DNA from: Welwitschia mirabilis
Taxonomy: Eukaryota; Gnetophyta; Gnetopsida; Welwitschiales
Length of the DNA stretch: 64,000 nucleotides
NCBI GenBank assembly: GCA_051453625.1
Contig: JBOZIK010000001.1
Location: 156,246,974-156,310,973 of the forward strand
Reading direction: 5' to 3'
The notes beneath the pieces were generated by a model that saw only the letters and a list, made by a program, of their open reading frames with translations, did no database searches and was not told where the DNA came from. Below, one piece after another: positions 34,761-48,300 of the stretch. The position numbers and the translations under genes were made by a program. Within the stretch, counting starts at the first letter, position 1. Each line of letters opens with the position of its first letter.

Positions 34761-35158
34761 CACTGGAAAGAAGTCACACAGTGGAAAATGTTAAAGCACC
34801 ATCCCAACACATTCCTCATTAACTCTAATACCAAAAAAACAAACCATATCTTTTCTACATTTTGAACATGATCTTATAGGTCCCTATAAAGTGAAGTTCT
34901 TACAAATTATTGATTCACAACTCTTGAATTTAAGATGTACTTCATTCCTTCCTGATGATTTTCCATCAGTTCATAATCATTTTCTTACACACTCAATCTC
35001 TATTAAAAAATTAAAAGAAATGAAGATTATATTTTTAACATTTTATCTTTTTAAACTCTTTATTCATAAGTAGTCCACTTATATTTCCTTTTTATTTAAA
35101 ATTTCAATCATTAGTTCTCATCCTAGTCTTTGTATTCATAGGATACTAGGATACCAAA

Positions 35159-36260
35159 ATGGAAAGTCAATTAAAGTTACTCTTATGTGTCATCTTAGTT
35201 GATCAACTTGTTAAAAGGTACATCAATTTCAATTTTGTGGATTTTAGCTGTAATAAATATTTGAAAAAATCATGTGTCTATCTAAATAAAGAACAAATGA
35301 CTAAAAACAATGAGGCTTATGAAATAATGAAATCTCAAAACATGAAATCATCTTTAGCAAAATGACAAGATGTTGGGAAATATAATTTTTAAGTATATCC
35401 TGATGATCAAGAAAAGTTACTTAAAATCAATCAAAATTTATTACAACAAGTTAAATTAGAACTTAAAATTATATTGTCATCTAATAAAGACACATTTGCT
35501 TAGCACTACAAGGATATTCTAAGCATCAATAAACCAATTATCATGCAAAACATCATTTTAAAACCAAATTCAATTCCAACAAAACAAAGGGTTAGAAAAA
35601 TCCCCTTGCATTATAGTAAAATAAGATTTGAAATGTCTTTTAACTATAAGATTCATTAGACTAGTTGACTGCTTAGACTAGTTATCGAACATGTAGTTGT
35701 TCTAAAGAAGAATGATTAAATTATAATTTGTATCGATTACTAAGATTTAAATAAGGTAACTCTAAAAGATAATTACAATTTACCAAATATCGACATCCTA
35801 GTGGATAACACAATTCTATATGACCTTTTATCATTCATGGATGGTTATTTAGGTTATAATCAGATATTTATCAATCTTTAAGATTAATATAAAATTATCT
35901 TTATAAAACACTGGGGACTTTTTTATTATGTTATAATGCCTTTTAAACTAAAGACTGCTAGTGCAAAATACCAATGAGTAAAGACATACATATTTCATAA
36001 CTTGATACATCACAATGTAGAAGACTATGTTGACAATGTCATAGTGCAACCAAAAATGGTAGGTGATTATCCAAATAATTTAAAATAACTTTTTAAACAA
36101 TCAAGATGATTCAATTTATAACTTAGTCCAAAGAAATATGTTTTTGGTGTGCTATTAGAAAAGCTCTTAGGTTTCATGGTTTAAAAATGAGGTATAGAAA
36201 TCAACCCAAAAAGATCAAATCAATTACTGACATGCATTACCATGTAACTTGAAATAATTA
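35159..36260 (+). pseudogene. Gypsy-2 reverse transcriptase, YVDN at the active site
   Basis: The linker ORF 35159-35365 leads into RT. RT is readable across stops, including YVDNV at 36026-36040 where Y-V-D-D-V is expected, so the second catalytic Asp is Asn by a G-to-A change. Flanking text matches Gypsy-1 (HDV-type downstream thumb, KKYVFGVLLEKLLGF at about 36126-36170). Many TAA and TAG stops interrupt it. Confidence 0.8.
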
Positions 36261-36389
36261 CAAGTCTCTAAGGTAGACTACAAACAATATGTTAGTTCAT
36301 TTCAACTTTGACAAATCGATGTAAACCATTTATGCATCTACTTAATAAAGACAATCAATTAGACAAGATAAAAATTGTCAAAAAGCTTT

Positions 36390-37400
36390 CAATAAGATCA
36401 AAGAACATCTGACATATACCCCTATTTTAAGTCTAATAAAGCCTGATCAATCCTTTTATCTTTACCTTGCCTATATACCATTGTTAATTAGTGCAATGAT
36501 CTTCCAACAAAATGAATTATACTAAGATCATTCAATTTACCACATTAGTAGAATATTACACTAATACCAGAAAAATTACAGTGAAATAGAAAAAGCATGT
36601 TTGAGTTCATTCTTTGTTTTACAAAAATTTTTCCATTTTATGATCACAGATAAAACAATTGTAATCAATAATCAAATTTTACTCAAACACTTACTTGAGT
36701 ATTCTACTACAAGTACTCATCTAATAAAGTGGACATCAATTCTGATTAAGTTCAACTTAGAATTTCAATATCAAAAGTTGATTAAAGACAAATGCATAGT
36801 TGAACAAATAGTAGGTCTACCAGTAGAAACTAAAGGTAAAATATCAAGTGAATCTGAACAATTCCTAGGTGAGGAAATTAACTTTATTAAAGTTAAATAG
36901 AGCTATGATGAATTAATGTTTTTTGATGATGCATCAAATAGAAATGGTGGCTTTACAGGAGTGGTTTTCTTTTTAAGCAATAAATCTAGGTTATCATTTT
37001 TATTTAAATTGAATTTTTCTTGCATAAATAACATCGATGAATATAAAGCCTTATCAAGAGAAATAACCCTTTCCATTTAAGTTGGTTTCAAGAGCTTACG
37101 CATTTTTGGTGATTCACAATTAGTAGGTAATTAAGTACTTGGTAAATATAGAGCAAGATCGAGAATTTTAGGCTTTTACCTTGAAAAGATGAAAAGGTTG
37201 TTTTCTACATTTGACCATTGTGAGATTATAGCCATCTCAAGAAGTGAAAATTAATTTGTCAATTACCTTATAAGATTCGCTCAAACTTGCTTTAAAGATT
37301 TATTATTCAAGGAATATGCCACATGTATAGATATAAATCAAAATTTTCTGGATGAACAACCAATTGCAGCTTATTTGAAATTATCTTAGGATGAGGTAAA
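36390..37400 (+). pseudogene. Gypsy-2 RNase H plus second (archaeal-type) RNase H
   Basis: The first RNase H runs to the ORF 36601-36900 (HFMITDKTIVINNQILLKHL, THLIKWTSILIKFNLEFQYQ). The second starts at 36901 with ELMFFDDASNRNGGFTGVVF, then FKLNFSCINNIDEYKALSRE and LRIFGDSQLVGN, which are the standard motifs of the Tat extra RNase H. Its first motif reads FDDAS where F-D-G-A-S is usual. Confidence 0.8.
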
Positions 37401-37599
37401 TCAATAAATAAAGGATCCTAAAATAAACAATAAATGGTATGACACATTGGTAAATTACTTCACTGATCAAAAACTACTATAAGATTTCACTTTTATACAA
37501 AGACAAAATTTTCATGATCAATCTACCTACTTCACCATAATCAAAATCAACTATACAAAAAGTCTAATGAAGGTGTCTTACTCAGATATCTAAAGTTAG

Positions 37600-38345
37600 A
37601 CAAAGATGCCTATGTCTTAAAAGAGTCACATGCTAGTTTATGTAATCCCCACCAGGGGGTAAAATCAGTAGTAATTCATGTTTTAAGATTTGGTTACTTT
37701 TGAAAAACCATGAGTTATCATTATTTTAAGATGGTAAAAATGTGTCACACTTATCAAATATTTTCATCTAGAATACATCAAATGTCTACTGAACTCTTTT
37801 CATCTGATTCTATTTGAGTATTCAGAAAATGGGTAATGGATTTATTGTTCCAATTACACCAACTTCATGTAAACAACACGCTTACATTCTCACTGTGATC
37901 GATTACTTTTTGAAATGGGTAAAAGTATTACCTCTATGCTAGACAATAATAAAACAAATCCAAAAATTCATCCTAGATCACATTAGTGCAATATTTAGTA
38001 CTCCTTATATCATTATTAGCAATAACAGTTCACAATTCAAATCTGTCAAGTTGAAAAATTTCTTAAATAAATTTGGGATAAAACATTACTTTTTAATTCC
38101 ATATTATCCTTAAGCAAATGGTCAAGATAAAATCATAAATAAAGTAATCATAAACTACCTGAAGAAATTACTACAAAGAAATCCAAAATCATGGCATGAA
38201 AAATTACCTTTTACATTATGGGTAATAAAAACTACTATAGGAACAACCCCATTTCAATTAGTTTATGGCACTAACTCAATTTTACCAATCCAAATTTAGA
38301 TTTCCATATTAAAGAATTTGGTCAAAGATCTTGAATAGATCTTCT
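37600..38345 (+). pseudogene. Gypsy-2 integrase, truncated, two catalytic acids lost
   Basis: From about 37855 one frame is almost open: FIVPITPTSCKQHAYILTVI, DYFLKWVKVL, then IISNNSSQFKS with Asn at 38021-38023 in place of the second Asp, then ANGQDKIINKVI with Lys at 38129-38131 in place of the Glu, then LQRNPKSWHEKLPFTLWV and TPFQLVYGTNSILPIQI. The first Asp is present (GTAATGGAT near 37831) but in another frame. Similarity to Gypsy-1 ends after LVKDLE at 38345. Confidence 0.85.
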
Positions 38346-38866
38346 AATAGAGCATAATTAAAAGTTTCATAATCATCAACTTTCATTACACCTTTTAAAC
38401 TATAACCTTTCATTATTGTACTCTATCAATTAGGTTAATGATAATCTTTTTTTCATTTTATCAATTAGTTTGATAATTGTTATTACTATACTTTATTAAT
38501 TTATTTCATAAAGTTGAGAGAATTAGTATACTTTAAGAGAATAAATTCTATTTATAAAAACTAAAAATCATTTTAGAAAATATATGCAGATAGATAATCT
38601 AAATAAAGGTAATTAGAGATTTAGATATCATATTTTATCATTAAGAAAAATGTGCATAAGTTTAGATAACTATATTAAGCCAAAGTAATAATTAGTAAGT
38701 TAACCATAATATGATACATATCTAATGATTTAAAAAAATAGAATAATAAAAATAAAGCCATTTTTAATTTTTTTAACATCTTGTGTTTAATCTTTGTGTC
38801 TACCTTGCTATTAAATTTTTTTTATTAGTTTTTATTGCAAATCTCAAAATGTAAAGGAGGCCTTTA
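38346..38866. other. Unassigned AT-rich sequence after the Gypsy-2 break
   Basis: No coding similarity. The last bases, AAATGTAAAGGAGGCCTTTA, could be a polypurine tract for the LTR-like sequence that follows. Confidence 0.4.
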
Positions 38867-39666
38867 TGTCATGTCCAGATCTTTAAGGTTCGAGAACTTT
38901 ATATATAATTCTTAAATGTCATAAGCTAGTTTAATTACTATATGTACTTATTTTAATTTTTTCCAGTGGTGCAATTTTTATTAAGATAAATTTATGTAAT
39001 AATTCTTGGCATTTTTAATTTCAGTGAATTAATGGCTAATTCATTTTATTTATGAAAAATAGATTTTTATATGGTTTTTTAAATTACTAGTTATGAGAAT
39101 TATTTTAATTTACATGTGGAGCATTATTATTATTATATTAAAATGCCTAGTGGCTTAGCAAGGGTTATAAAATTTCCATTACTTCCACCACATCCATGCC
39201 TTCCACCACTTTCACACACCACTCCCACACCTCCCACCACTTCCACCACCCCTTCTCTTCTCATATTTCCATCTTGAGAAAGTTTAGACTATTGAATCTT
39301 ATCATCTTAATCTTAGAGCTTGGATAAAAACTTGGAATCTTGGGCTTAGAATCTTTGAAGTCTTTGAATCTTCGTATTTATTTAGGCATGGTTTATGATC
39401 TTTACTCCATTTTTGTATGATTCTTGATTTCACACTTATTTCTTGTATAGCCTTATCTCATGCATTTTTTTCTGTTATCATGTTTTGCATTTCTTAAGGT
39501 TTGTTTATTTTATATTCTATTAACAACTTGTAATTTCTATATGAAGTTCGAATGCCATGTTTTGCTTAGGACTTCTCTATCTTGACCATTTCCATCATTT
39601 TTTGAGCTAGTGAACATTTGTTTATCGGTTATTAAAATATAATCTAAATGACTAAATAATATTTTT

Positions 39667-39858
39667 TCCTAGATAGTAAAGGGGTAAAAATTGTTCCCTA
39701 TAGGTGTATTGATTGAATTATAATAATCCTTCCAAAAAGTAAAGGGGTAAATTGTCCACTCTAAAGATATGAGCATTCAAATTACAGTAATTACTCCAGA
39801 GAGTAAAGTGGTAAACTATCCTCTCTGAAGATGTGTATGTATGCATTCAAATAAATCG
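39667..39858 (+). repeat. Degenerate tandem repeat, three units of about 64 bp
   Basis: Each unit carries the core AGTAAAGKGGTAAA followed by a TTGTYC-like step and ATTCAAATTA-like sequence. Units start near 39667, 39731 and 39795. Confidence 0.7.
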
Positions 39859-40176
39859 AAATGTTATTGATGATATTTGTAATACACTTTGGATTGTTAA
39901 ATTTTGTCTGACATTGTAAATCTTGAGTTTTCTTGGTCACAGATCAATTTTTCTTGAGAACCCCTTCCTTCTCCTTGAAACTTCCCTTTTCCACCTTACC
40001 ATGGACCATACTAGGAACTGTGAAGGTATAGTTCTCAATCCATGCCTATGGTGTAGGAAATACTTCAAGCAATAAGGTGGAATGAAGTTTAGTTGAGTGT
40101 CTTCAATGGATTTTTCTCATTTCTTGAAATAATTACTTGGGCATTTCTAAAATTCTTGGAAGATTGTTATTTGATT

Positions 40177-40606
40177 GCATTCCTTGTAACTTTGCATTTA
40201 AAAATATCTCTATACTTAAGCCTATAAGTGTTGATTTGAAATTGAAAGGATGAACATCAATCTTATATAAACAATATTTCCTTATTTACAAGTTACTAGA
40301 AAAATATTCCTAATTGTAAAAGAATCAAGAATTTGTTATGAATAGTGTATTTTGCAAGGAATTTTGTTTACATGTTGCTTTCCTGTTGATAGCATTCCTT
40401 GTAACTTTGCATTTAAAAATATCTCTATACTTAAGCCTATAAGTGTTGATTTGAAATTGAAAGGATGANNNNNNNNNNNNNNNNNNNNNNNNNNNNNNNN
40501 NNNNNNNNNNNNNNNNNNNNNNNNNNNNNNNNNNNNNNNNNNNNNNNNNNNNNNNNNNNNNNNNNNNNNNNNNGAATTTTGTTTACATGTTGCTTTCCTG
40601 TTGATA
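40177..40606 (+). repeat. Perfect tandem duplication, 215 bp unit, gap in second copy
   Basis: GCATTCCTTGTAACTTTGC at 40177 recurs at 40392, and GAATTTTGTTTACATG at 40359 recurs at 40574, both exactly 215 bases apart. The visible parts are identical. The 105 N lie where unit two would repeat 40254-40358. Confidence 0.85.
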
Positions 40607-40624
40607 AAATGAATTCCTTGTAAT

Positions 40625-40762
40625 GCTATTATTTTTATTGTAAAGCATAGAATTAGCTAATCTAGTTTCTGAATTTATTTGGATAATTATTAATGCTATT
40701 TTTTATGATAAAGCATAGAATTAGCTAATGTAGTTTCTACATTTATTTGGATAATTATTAAT
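40625..40762 (+). repeat. Tandem duplication, about 70 bp unit
   Basis: GCTATT...AAAGCATAGAATTAGCTAAT...TTTGGATAATTATTAAT occurs twice in succession (40625-40694 and 40695-40762) with a few differences. Confidence 0.75.
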
Positions 40763-40860
40763 ACCCCTAGCTGTTACTATGAAGTTAATTACTTTATTTC
40801 CTTAATCAAAGTTTAAATTCATATATATTCTAGGAAGGAATGTATCAAAGGGAGCCTCAA

Positions 40861-42719
40861 CGAATTTAATTAAGTTATAGAAGAGTTGTCCAAAATTATT
40901 TGCTGTCATAGGGAATTGAACACAAAACCTTCCATTTCTTTTTCTATTACCACTTCAATAACCACCAAGTACTACATGTGTTTTTTTGAATGAGACTGGG
41001 AATCATTTTTAGATGTTGTTGTTGGCTTCACATTTATTAACATTGATTAGGGAAAAAGATGGAAGGGCTTGGTTGTGCTATGGCATTTCATTTTTCTAAT
41101 GTAATGCCTCACCTTTCCCCATCGTTGAAGCATCTTCATCATTCTATTCTATTCTCTCTCTCACTTACATTATAAGTTAAGTGTTCCAATCCTAGATCTA
41201 TTATTTTGCAATCAGTCAATATTATTAAGTATTCCTTGGGTATACCTACACACTTGCAATCCTAACTGAGTATACTATTTAAATGGTATTTAACATTATT
41301 AACCCTTATGACTAGTTTAAATTCCTAAACCTTAGGAATAATTTATAGCTCATGTAACTATTAGCCAATATAATATGATTAAAATTTTAGTAAGAGATCT
41401 AAACCTTATCATAATTTGTTAAATACAACCAAATAATCAGTTTACACCTTGATTCATAAGAAACTTAAATTTAACTAATCACACCTTAAATTATCAATCT
41501 ATCATTTTATTAGGATATTAATTTTAAATTTTAAGCCAAATAAATACTTTGGCTAAACATTAAAATATATACAACTTATTTGGATTTTATTAGATCATAT
41601 TTGTACTCTATGTTGTTACCATTATTCCTTGTGAATTTAATTATACTATGACCTTTCACTTATAGAGAACGATATAGATGAGAACATGATTTGTTATGAT
41701 TAATTAGAAAAGTTAGAAAAAAGTAATCAAAAGTGATTTATAACATATCAAACTAATTTCTTAAATAAAAATAATCATGTAAATTAAATTAGTGCTTATT
41801 AAATCACTGATGATAGATGAGTAGTAAATTTTAAATACTATGATCAATGTTCTATTAATCTTCTTATCATGCCATATATATTATACCTAAATTAATAAGT
41901 AATAAACTAAAATTTTAGCTTTATAAGATAATATTCACTAAGTAGGTTTTACTTTTATAAAGAAACTTTATTTTTGAAAACATTTCTATTATGATGTGGA
42001 GTCTGTAAAGAGATATTAATGTGTAAACTGAAATTATAGTTTTTCTAACACAAGATTTATTAAGGTTTGTAGTATAATTAGTTGGAGATTTTTTAAGTCA
42101 TAATCAATACAATAAATTTAATTATGGATTTTATTATTATGCTAATACTCTTCTTATAAATGCTCGTATTAGTGTAATGGTTTTCAAGAGTAAAGTAAGT
42201 AATAAAAAATAAAGCAAGCCTAAAACAATGTTTTAAAAAATGATCTTTTATTTTTCCTCTCTTATTTTGTCATAAAAACTCGCTTTTATAGGAAGGAACA
42301 ACCAATTAGGATTTTAACTTAGGTTTTTATGTTTCCTAAGTATAGTACCATGGTGTGACTTATTAGTATGCTAAAAATTCCCCTCTCAATGTGGCAATAC
42401 ACACTCTTCTAAGAAAATTGGATTGCCTAGAGAATAACCTTAGAAAAGAGACCTCCAATAAAACCTCCTTAAAAAGAGTTGCTATGGGAGGGAATCAATT
42501 TATCATAGAAGTAGTTAATTTATTACTACACATCTTATATCAAATAGGACTCTATGGTGTATTACACATTTCATAATACTAAGATAACATGTACCACATA
42601 ACCCATAGCACGAGGTCAAGGTTGTATGATACATTCATAGTACTAGGATAGAGAGTGGCTTTAAGAAGAGGCTCCAAAATCCAAATGAAGCTTGATATGT
42701 GAAATAAGATGAGTTTCTT
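40861..42719. other. Unassigned AT-rich sequence
   Basis: No recognisable gene. Part of 42180-42719 may be the tail and LTR of the Copia remnant that follows on the minus strand, but I see no paired LTR. The short plus-strand ORF 42391-42576 shows no motif. Confidence 0.35.
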
Positions 42720-43075
42720 TAACTTAATGTCATTCTAATCTTAGATTGAAAGTATTGGAATTTCTCTTGATAAAGTAGTTTCATGAGGATATTAGTGGTT
42801 TACTCTATGTTTGGATGGTAAATAAGTATAATAACTTCATTCTGTATGAGTTTTCTAATTTTCTAGACCCCAACATAAAAGTGTTTTAGCTTGTCATGAT
42901 GCATTAGATATTTTGCTATGGAAATTTCTAACTAATTATTAATGAAGACCTTTGTTGTCTCAGCTTTCTTTAACTTTTGTGCTTTCAACAATTTTTTTAT
43001 CCATTTGATCTCTCTACATGCCTAAGAAAAAGCTATGTATTTTGCCTTAGTAGAAGATTGCACTATAATCAGCAA
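42720..43075 (-). pseudogene. Copia RNase H remnant (Copia-4)
   Basis: On the minus strand the text STKAKYIAFS, stop, ACREIKWIKKLLKAQKL, then KYLMHHDKLKHFYVGV and LLYQEKFQYFQS follows the Copia RNase H tail (S-S-T-E-A-E-Y, then H-x-R-x-K-H-I, then the K-F-x-Y-L end). It has several stops. No other domain of this copy is nearby, so it is a fragment. Confidence 0.65.
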
Positions 43076-44011
43076 AAGATCACACTATAGTCTTCTAATG
43101 TTTTGATCACTAAGACAAAGGTGATGTCCTTAAGAACACGATATATTTTGATGTTGATAATAATGTAAATATCTTAATTTTCCAAGGTCTTCTTATGAAT
43201 GTGACATGTCCCCTTTATTACCTTATATTTATATAGATAAATATTTTAAGTTTAAAAAATATTTAGTTAAGAATTTGTACTTTTCCCTAGTAATGAATCT
43301 CATGATTGTAATAATAATACTAATGGACTATTGAAACATGTTATATTCATTTTGGATGCATCATATGATTTTTAATACATCCTCTTGAGTCTCAACTACA
43401 TCTTTTAATTTTGTATGATTGAGATATCTTTAGAAACATGATCTAGAAATTAATCTATAGAAATAATACATGTGTAGCAAATTATTTATACAACCTAATC
43501 CCAACCTATAATCATTTATTACACATACTTAAAAGTTGTTATCATTACATTTAACCATGATACTTTATTGTAGTCTTAAATTTATTAACTTCCTTATTTA
43601 TATGAGTAAGTATTATCACTCTAATGCCCTTGAAAATAAGTTTAGGTAATAAATATAAATTAAGATAAACATGAAACTTAAACTAAAATGGATGTAATCC
43701 TATTGGTATAATATGTAAATTAGGTGATTATTTTTATAAACATTTTATATCACAACTGTTAAAACTTATAACATTTCAAACATACCTTTTTGATATTCTA
43801 TTAATAGTGCTATACTACAAAGTTAATTTTCTAGCATATGGTTTTTTAAAATATTTATCATATACCATAAAATTTTATTACTTATATATTAAAAGTAGTC
43901 CTTTAATTAAAATTTTAACTATTACTTTAAAAGTAGTGTTATTTAATAATTAGTATCTATAAAAAATATACTGACCTATATCTTAAAACATGAATTTATA
44001 ATCTACATACT
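43076..44011. other. Unassigned AT-rich sequence left of the Athila-like element
   Basis: No feature recognised. The last five bases, ATACT (44007-44011), are the left target-site duplication. Confidence 0.4.
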
Positions 44012-45324
44012 TGTTGAAGTGTGAAATGTATTCTTCAAATCCAATTATTTCATTTGATTAATATCTTATGATCTTTTAAGATCTAATTTACACAAAGACA
44101 TACTAGTATAGGAATTCAAATCCAATGTCATAAACTAGTAAGAAATTTAATAATTATCGAAAAATTAATTCATACAAATAAAAAATGATTTCTTTATTTT
44201 TCAATTTAAGAATGAAAATTAAATAACAATGTAGTGATGGATTAAATGTAATGTATGTGAAATGCAATCTTAAATGCAATTAATTATTCAAGTTTACCAA
44301 CTTTCTATCATTCAACTTGGCCCTTATATTCTATATCAAAACCAATATTAATCTAAGTAAACATTAATTTGATTCAAATATAAAATATAAGGTAGAAAAG
44401 AAAAAATAATTAAGAGATAACAAATTAATTCTGTTAACGAAAATGTAACAACATCCACTTACATGTAATATCCCTTATTGAAGGAGTTTTACCACAACAC
44501 CAAGAAAAGATCCTCTCATAAGTCATGATGGATCTCTTATCTAAATGAACTCTAATTATCACAAGATAGCTTGACACATAAAGGATAACCTAAAATGGAT
44601 GCTAAAGGATGGTATTTATAGGTTTGAATCAATGGTTTAAAAAATTAATAGGTGTAAACCAAAAGAACATGACTAATATTAAAAGAATAAAATAATTAAT
44701 TAAGTTTTAATCAATCTTAAGTGGCCACCTAGGTTGCTTGTCTAGATGACAATCATGGATGATCCTTATCTTTGAATAACTATTCTCCACATGCCTTCTT
44801 GATATAACTATTGAGAGTTGTCCTCTTATCTTCATCTAAATGATCATGATGGACAATTATCTGAAAATAAGATCTAGTTTATTAACTTTTATTGAGAGTT
44901 GTCTTGCTATATTTGTTTGAACAAACTAGTGGACAACGATTCTTTCTCATTAAATTCATTTCTAGCCATCATCCCGTGATTTAAAAGTTATTTCTAAATA
45001 TTTAAATCATCATAATCATCCTCTAAACAACTTCATTAGTGAAGTTAGCTCTCATGTAGTGTCACAATATCATCTATTAAAGTATTTGCTATGTATTACA
45101 CTCTGTAGGATGAAATTGCTTATTATCTTGGCTTTACTAAAAGGGATCATAGATGGATCAATACTTAAAATCATTCAAAGTTTTTAAGAATGATTTAAAA
45201 CTATGATTTCTATGATAATTATAATAACTAAGAGTAGTTATCATAATTCCCTCATAAACCTATTAAATAAGCCTAAAGACACACTTTAAAATCATGTCAA
45301 ATATGGCCAAGTTGGCTCATAACA
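44012..45324 (-). repeat. Athila-like 3' LTR (1313 bp)
   Basis: Aligns with 56018-57358 from TGTTGAAGTGTGAAATG to GGCTCATAACA against GGCCTCACAACA. Confidence 0.9.
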
Positions 45325-48300
45325 TAGCCCTTCATTAAGTGTTTATCAATCCCTGATAAAACATATGGATAGTAAGTAGTAATCCAAATTAAAAAGATAA
45401 ATAATTTAATTGATCAAAAAAACAAATTTTAGTAACTTTATCATGTAGGTTCAAGAATTTAGTGAATCTCCTCTCTCTTAGTCAATATAATCAATGTAGA
45501 ACCTTGATCCCCTTAACTTCATTTAAGTAAATAGGTGCACAATGATTAATTAAATGAGTGTTAAAAGATATGAATCTTCTTGATTTCTTTGAAGTATACA
45601 TTAATTTTAATTATTTCTGTGAAAGCTCTGTATTATCATCTTGTAATAAGTACTTCATGAAAATGATTAAATAATGTGATTTCCCTACATTACCCCTCTT
45701 TCCACTACACACTTATCAAGAATGATAATGAGATAAGTTCTAAGTACAAAAATTAGGTAAGGCATGGAAGATATAATAAAACTCCATATCATGGTGAGAA
45801 AATGCCAACACAATGATCAATCCTAATGAGGAGAGACCCTAAATGATATATCAACATCTAATGGAGGTGGTGACACGGATGATGCTTACTTCTCATCCAT
45901 TGAAAAGAAATAGCTCACATACTTGTAAATGATCCTGATGGTCTAAATATGTTTAGTCCTAATCTCCTCGAGAAGATCCACTATGATACTCTACTTGATA
46001 TGTATCACTCTATAGTTAATGGTTATAACTCTCTCCTCTAAATTGTCCATTCTCTAATTAATTTAGTATTCCAATTTCTACTTCATATTTGTAAGTATCC
46101 CTTACATCTGCTTAAGGGTAACTCCTCTTGTAACACCTATCATAGGAATAAATCTATGAGCCTATGTCTACTATGTCTCTCTAGGGACCTAGGTGCTCAT
46201 ATTTATAAGGTACCTAACCATATTGTGTAGGTCATGCCAAACTTATATACCTTGTGTCTCTAGTATGTCATAGCTATATAAGATGGCTAAAATAAGACAT
46301 GGAAATTCAAAAGTCCATGGAGATCTATTATCTATAATATCTCACAGTTTCCTCCAAATAAATGATGCTAAATTCATTTGCTCATGCTATTAAAAAAATA
46401 GTAAAACCCATTGGCTATCAGATCATATAATGATTATCACGAAATAACGAGTTGATGTTATATATCAAGGCCTTATATAGTACTTTATATACTAGTGACA
46501 AGTACATGGTAAGCACTCCATGGATGTCTCTTATAGCATCTTGTAATATGTCAAGAAGAGTGTAGTAGCACATCAATCTCCCTCACCTCTAAACATATGA
46601 ATTTAGGTGGTTCCTACACCATCCAAGCTAGTAACTTAACTAAGGTGTGCATGTCCTACCCACTAATCATAACTCTAAATAGTATCCATAGACTCTCTAT
46701 GGCCTCTTTGCTAAAACTTAATATGCATGATATTATAAAACTCACAAATCTCTCTAGTGTAGTATGATTTTTAGGCATCTAATATCCCTCTCATCTAGAG
46801 CTAATTAACATACTAATCTATCTCTAGATCTAATCTCTACATGAAATCATTAAAGTTTCTCTCTAGCCTAATCATGACATGGATAGTTTCCTTTTCTCTT
46901 ACTTTATGAAACTTCGCTCCATCCCACTCCTAGTCTCGGGGAATACTAAGTGGTTAAGACTCTACCTAGTAGGAGATCCTAACTTTAGTAACCTATCTGG
47001 TCTATGTATATATTTATGATCTAATAAACGGTACATGAGAATCATATACCATAAGAATATATGCTACAAAAATAACCTCATATAATATCATCAAAAATAA
47101 GACATAAAACCCAAGAAATGTGCCCTCTATAGATAAATGTCTTACTAAAAATAATGAAATATACTCCTACCCCTTACTAATTAAATTAATTTATTCTTAA
47201 TTATGTAATAAGCAAGAAAGTAAAAGATGAAAAATGGAAATTAAAATAAAAACAGCATGAAAAATAAGTATCTATATTTATCATGCAAAATTAAAGCTAG
47301 AGATGAAAATTCTAAGATTGCATAAAGGTGGAATACATGAATATGGTCATTTTTACTATAAGTTAAAATTTAAGTAAAAATTACTAATTTCTCATAAAAT
47401 CTATAGTGAAATCATAAAATATGTATTGAAATCATGAACTCTTTAAACCAAAATAAGGGTAATGAAAAATTGATAGTACTACATGTAAACTACATCTCAA
47501 AAGGCTCTAAGACATGAGAAATAAGTAAAAATAAGTTAAGAATAGAAAACACACTTTATTTTTATAAAATAATGAAACATTTAAATCTAGAATGCAAATC
47601 CAACATAAATTCAGTGTCAAGAGGTAGGTGAACCAATGTAAGATTAAGTGGCAAAAGATTTAAGGGTTAAAAAGTGGTAAAAATAATCAAATAAGGGTAA
47701 AAAATGAAAATAAAAAAAGGATTAGCTATGTATCTATTATAGTCATTTGGAGCTTCATCTAGACAAAAGCCCTAGGACGAGTACTTTACATAATGAAAAA
47801 TGAGTGGACATGAATTTTAGTAAATTTATTTATTTTAATTTATCAAAAATCATCATATACCTAAATTATCTTGATGATCAAGTGGACAACACCCTTACAA
47901 GTGAGAAAACAAAGAATAAGGACCATAAAAGGTTAAAACATGACTTACAAAGAATGGAAGAGGCATTAGAGACTCAAAAAAGAAGGTGAAATCATAGATA
48001 ATGTGTATAAGATTCATTGGCCACCTCTCTTATCTATATGATAGGAGTAGAAATCCTATTTTAATTTAATAAGTAAAAAAGAGAAGTTGGGAAACCAAAC
48101 AATTAAGGTATCACATCTCAGGGGTTTCTTAGAATGCTCTACAACCTCAAAGATAATAATAAAGATGACTCATAAAGGAGTAGAAAGGATTAGCTCTCAT
48201 GATTTAAAGGCTATTAAAATATAATTAAGGTAATATGAATATTAAATCAAGGGCATCAGAGAACTAATAATGCATTCAATATGAAATATGAATGAATTAT

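Larger units (their letters stand above)
23907..38345 (+). mobile_element. Gypsy-2: Tat-like Ty3/Gypsy element, 3'-truncated, interrupted by Copia-2
   Basis: PBS (23910-23925) and the first part of the leader (to 24019) are separated from the rest of the leader and coding region (31593-38345) by Copia-2. Homology to the Gypsy-1 leader continues across that break. Domain order and residues match Gypsy-1: gag, protease, RT, RNase H, second RNase H, integrase. Similarity ends abruptly at about 38345 inside the integrase C-terminal part; the 3' region and 3' LTR are missing. A gap at 31895-32553 hides part of the leader. Confidence 0.8.
38867..40860 (+). repeat. LTR-like sequence, right boundary unknown; gap 40469-40573
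   Basis: Starts TGTCATGTCCAGATC after a purine-rich stretch, like the TGTCACGCCC starts of many plant chromovirus (Tekay-type) LTRs. It contains LTR-like text with CCACCACTTCCACCAC runs (39177-39245). No partner LTR or coding region was found, so it could be a solo or orphan LTR. Three tandem duplications lie inside it. Confidence 0.35.

Noticed and set aside
47804-47989. 61-codon plus-strand ORF with a charged end
   Set aside because: Lies inside the Athila-like element on the opposite strand, without a motif.
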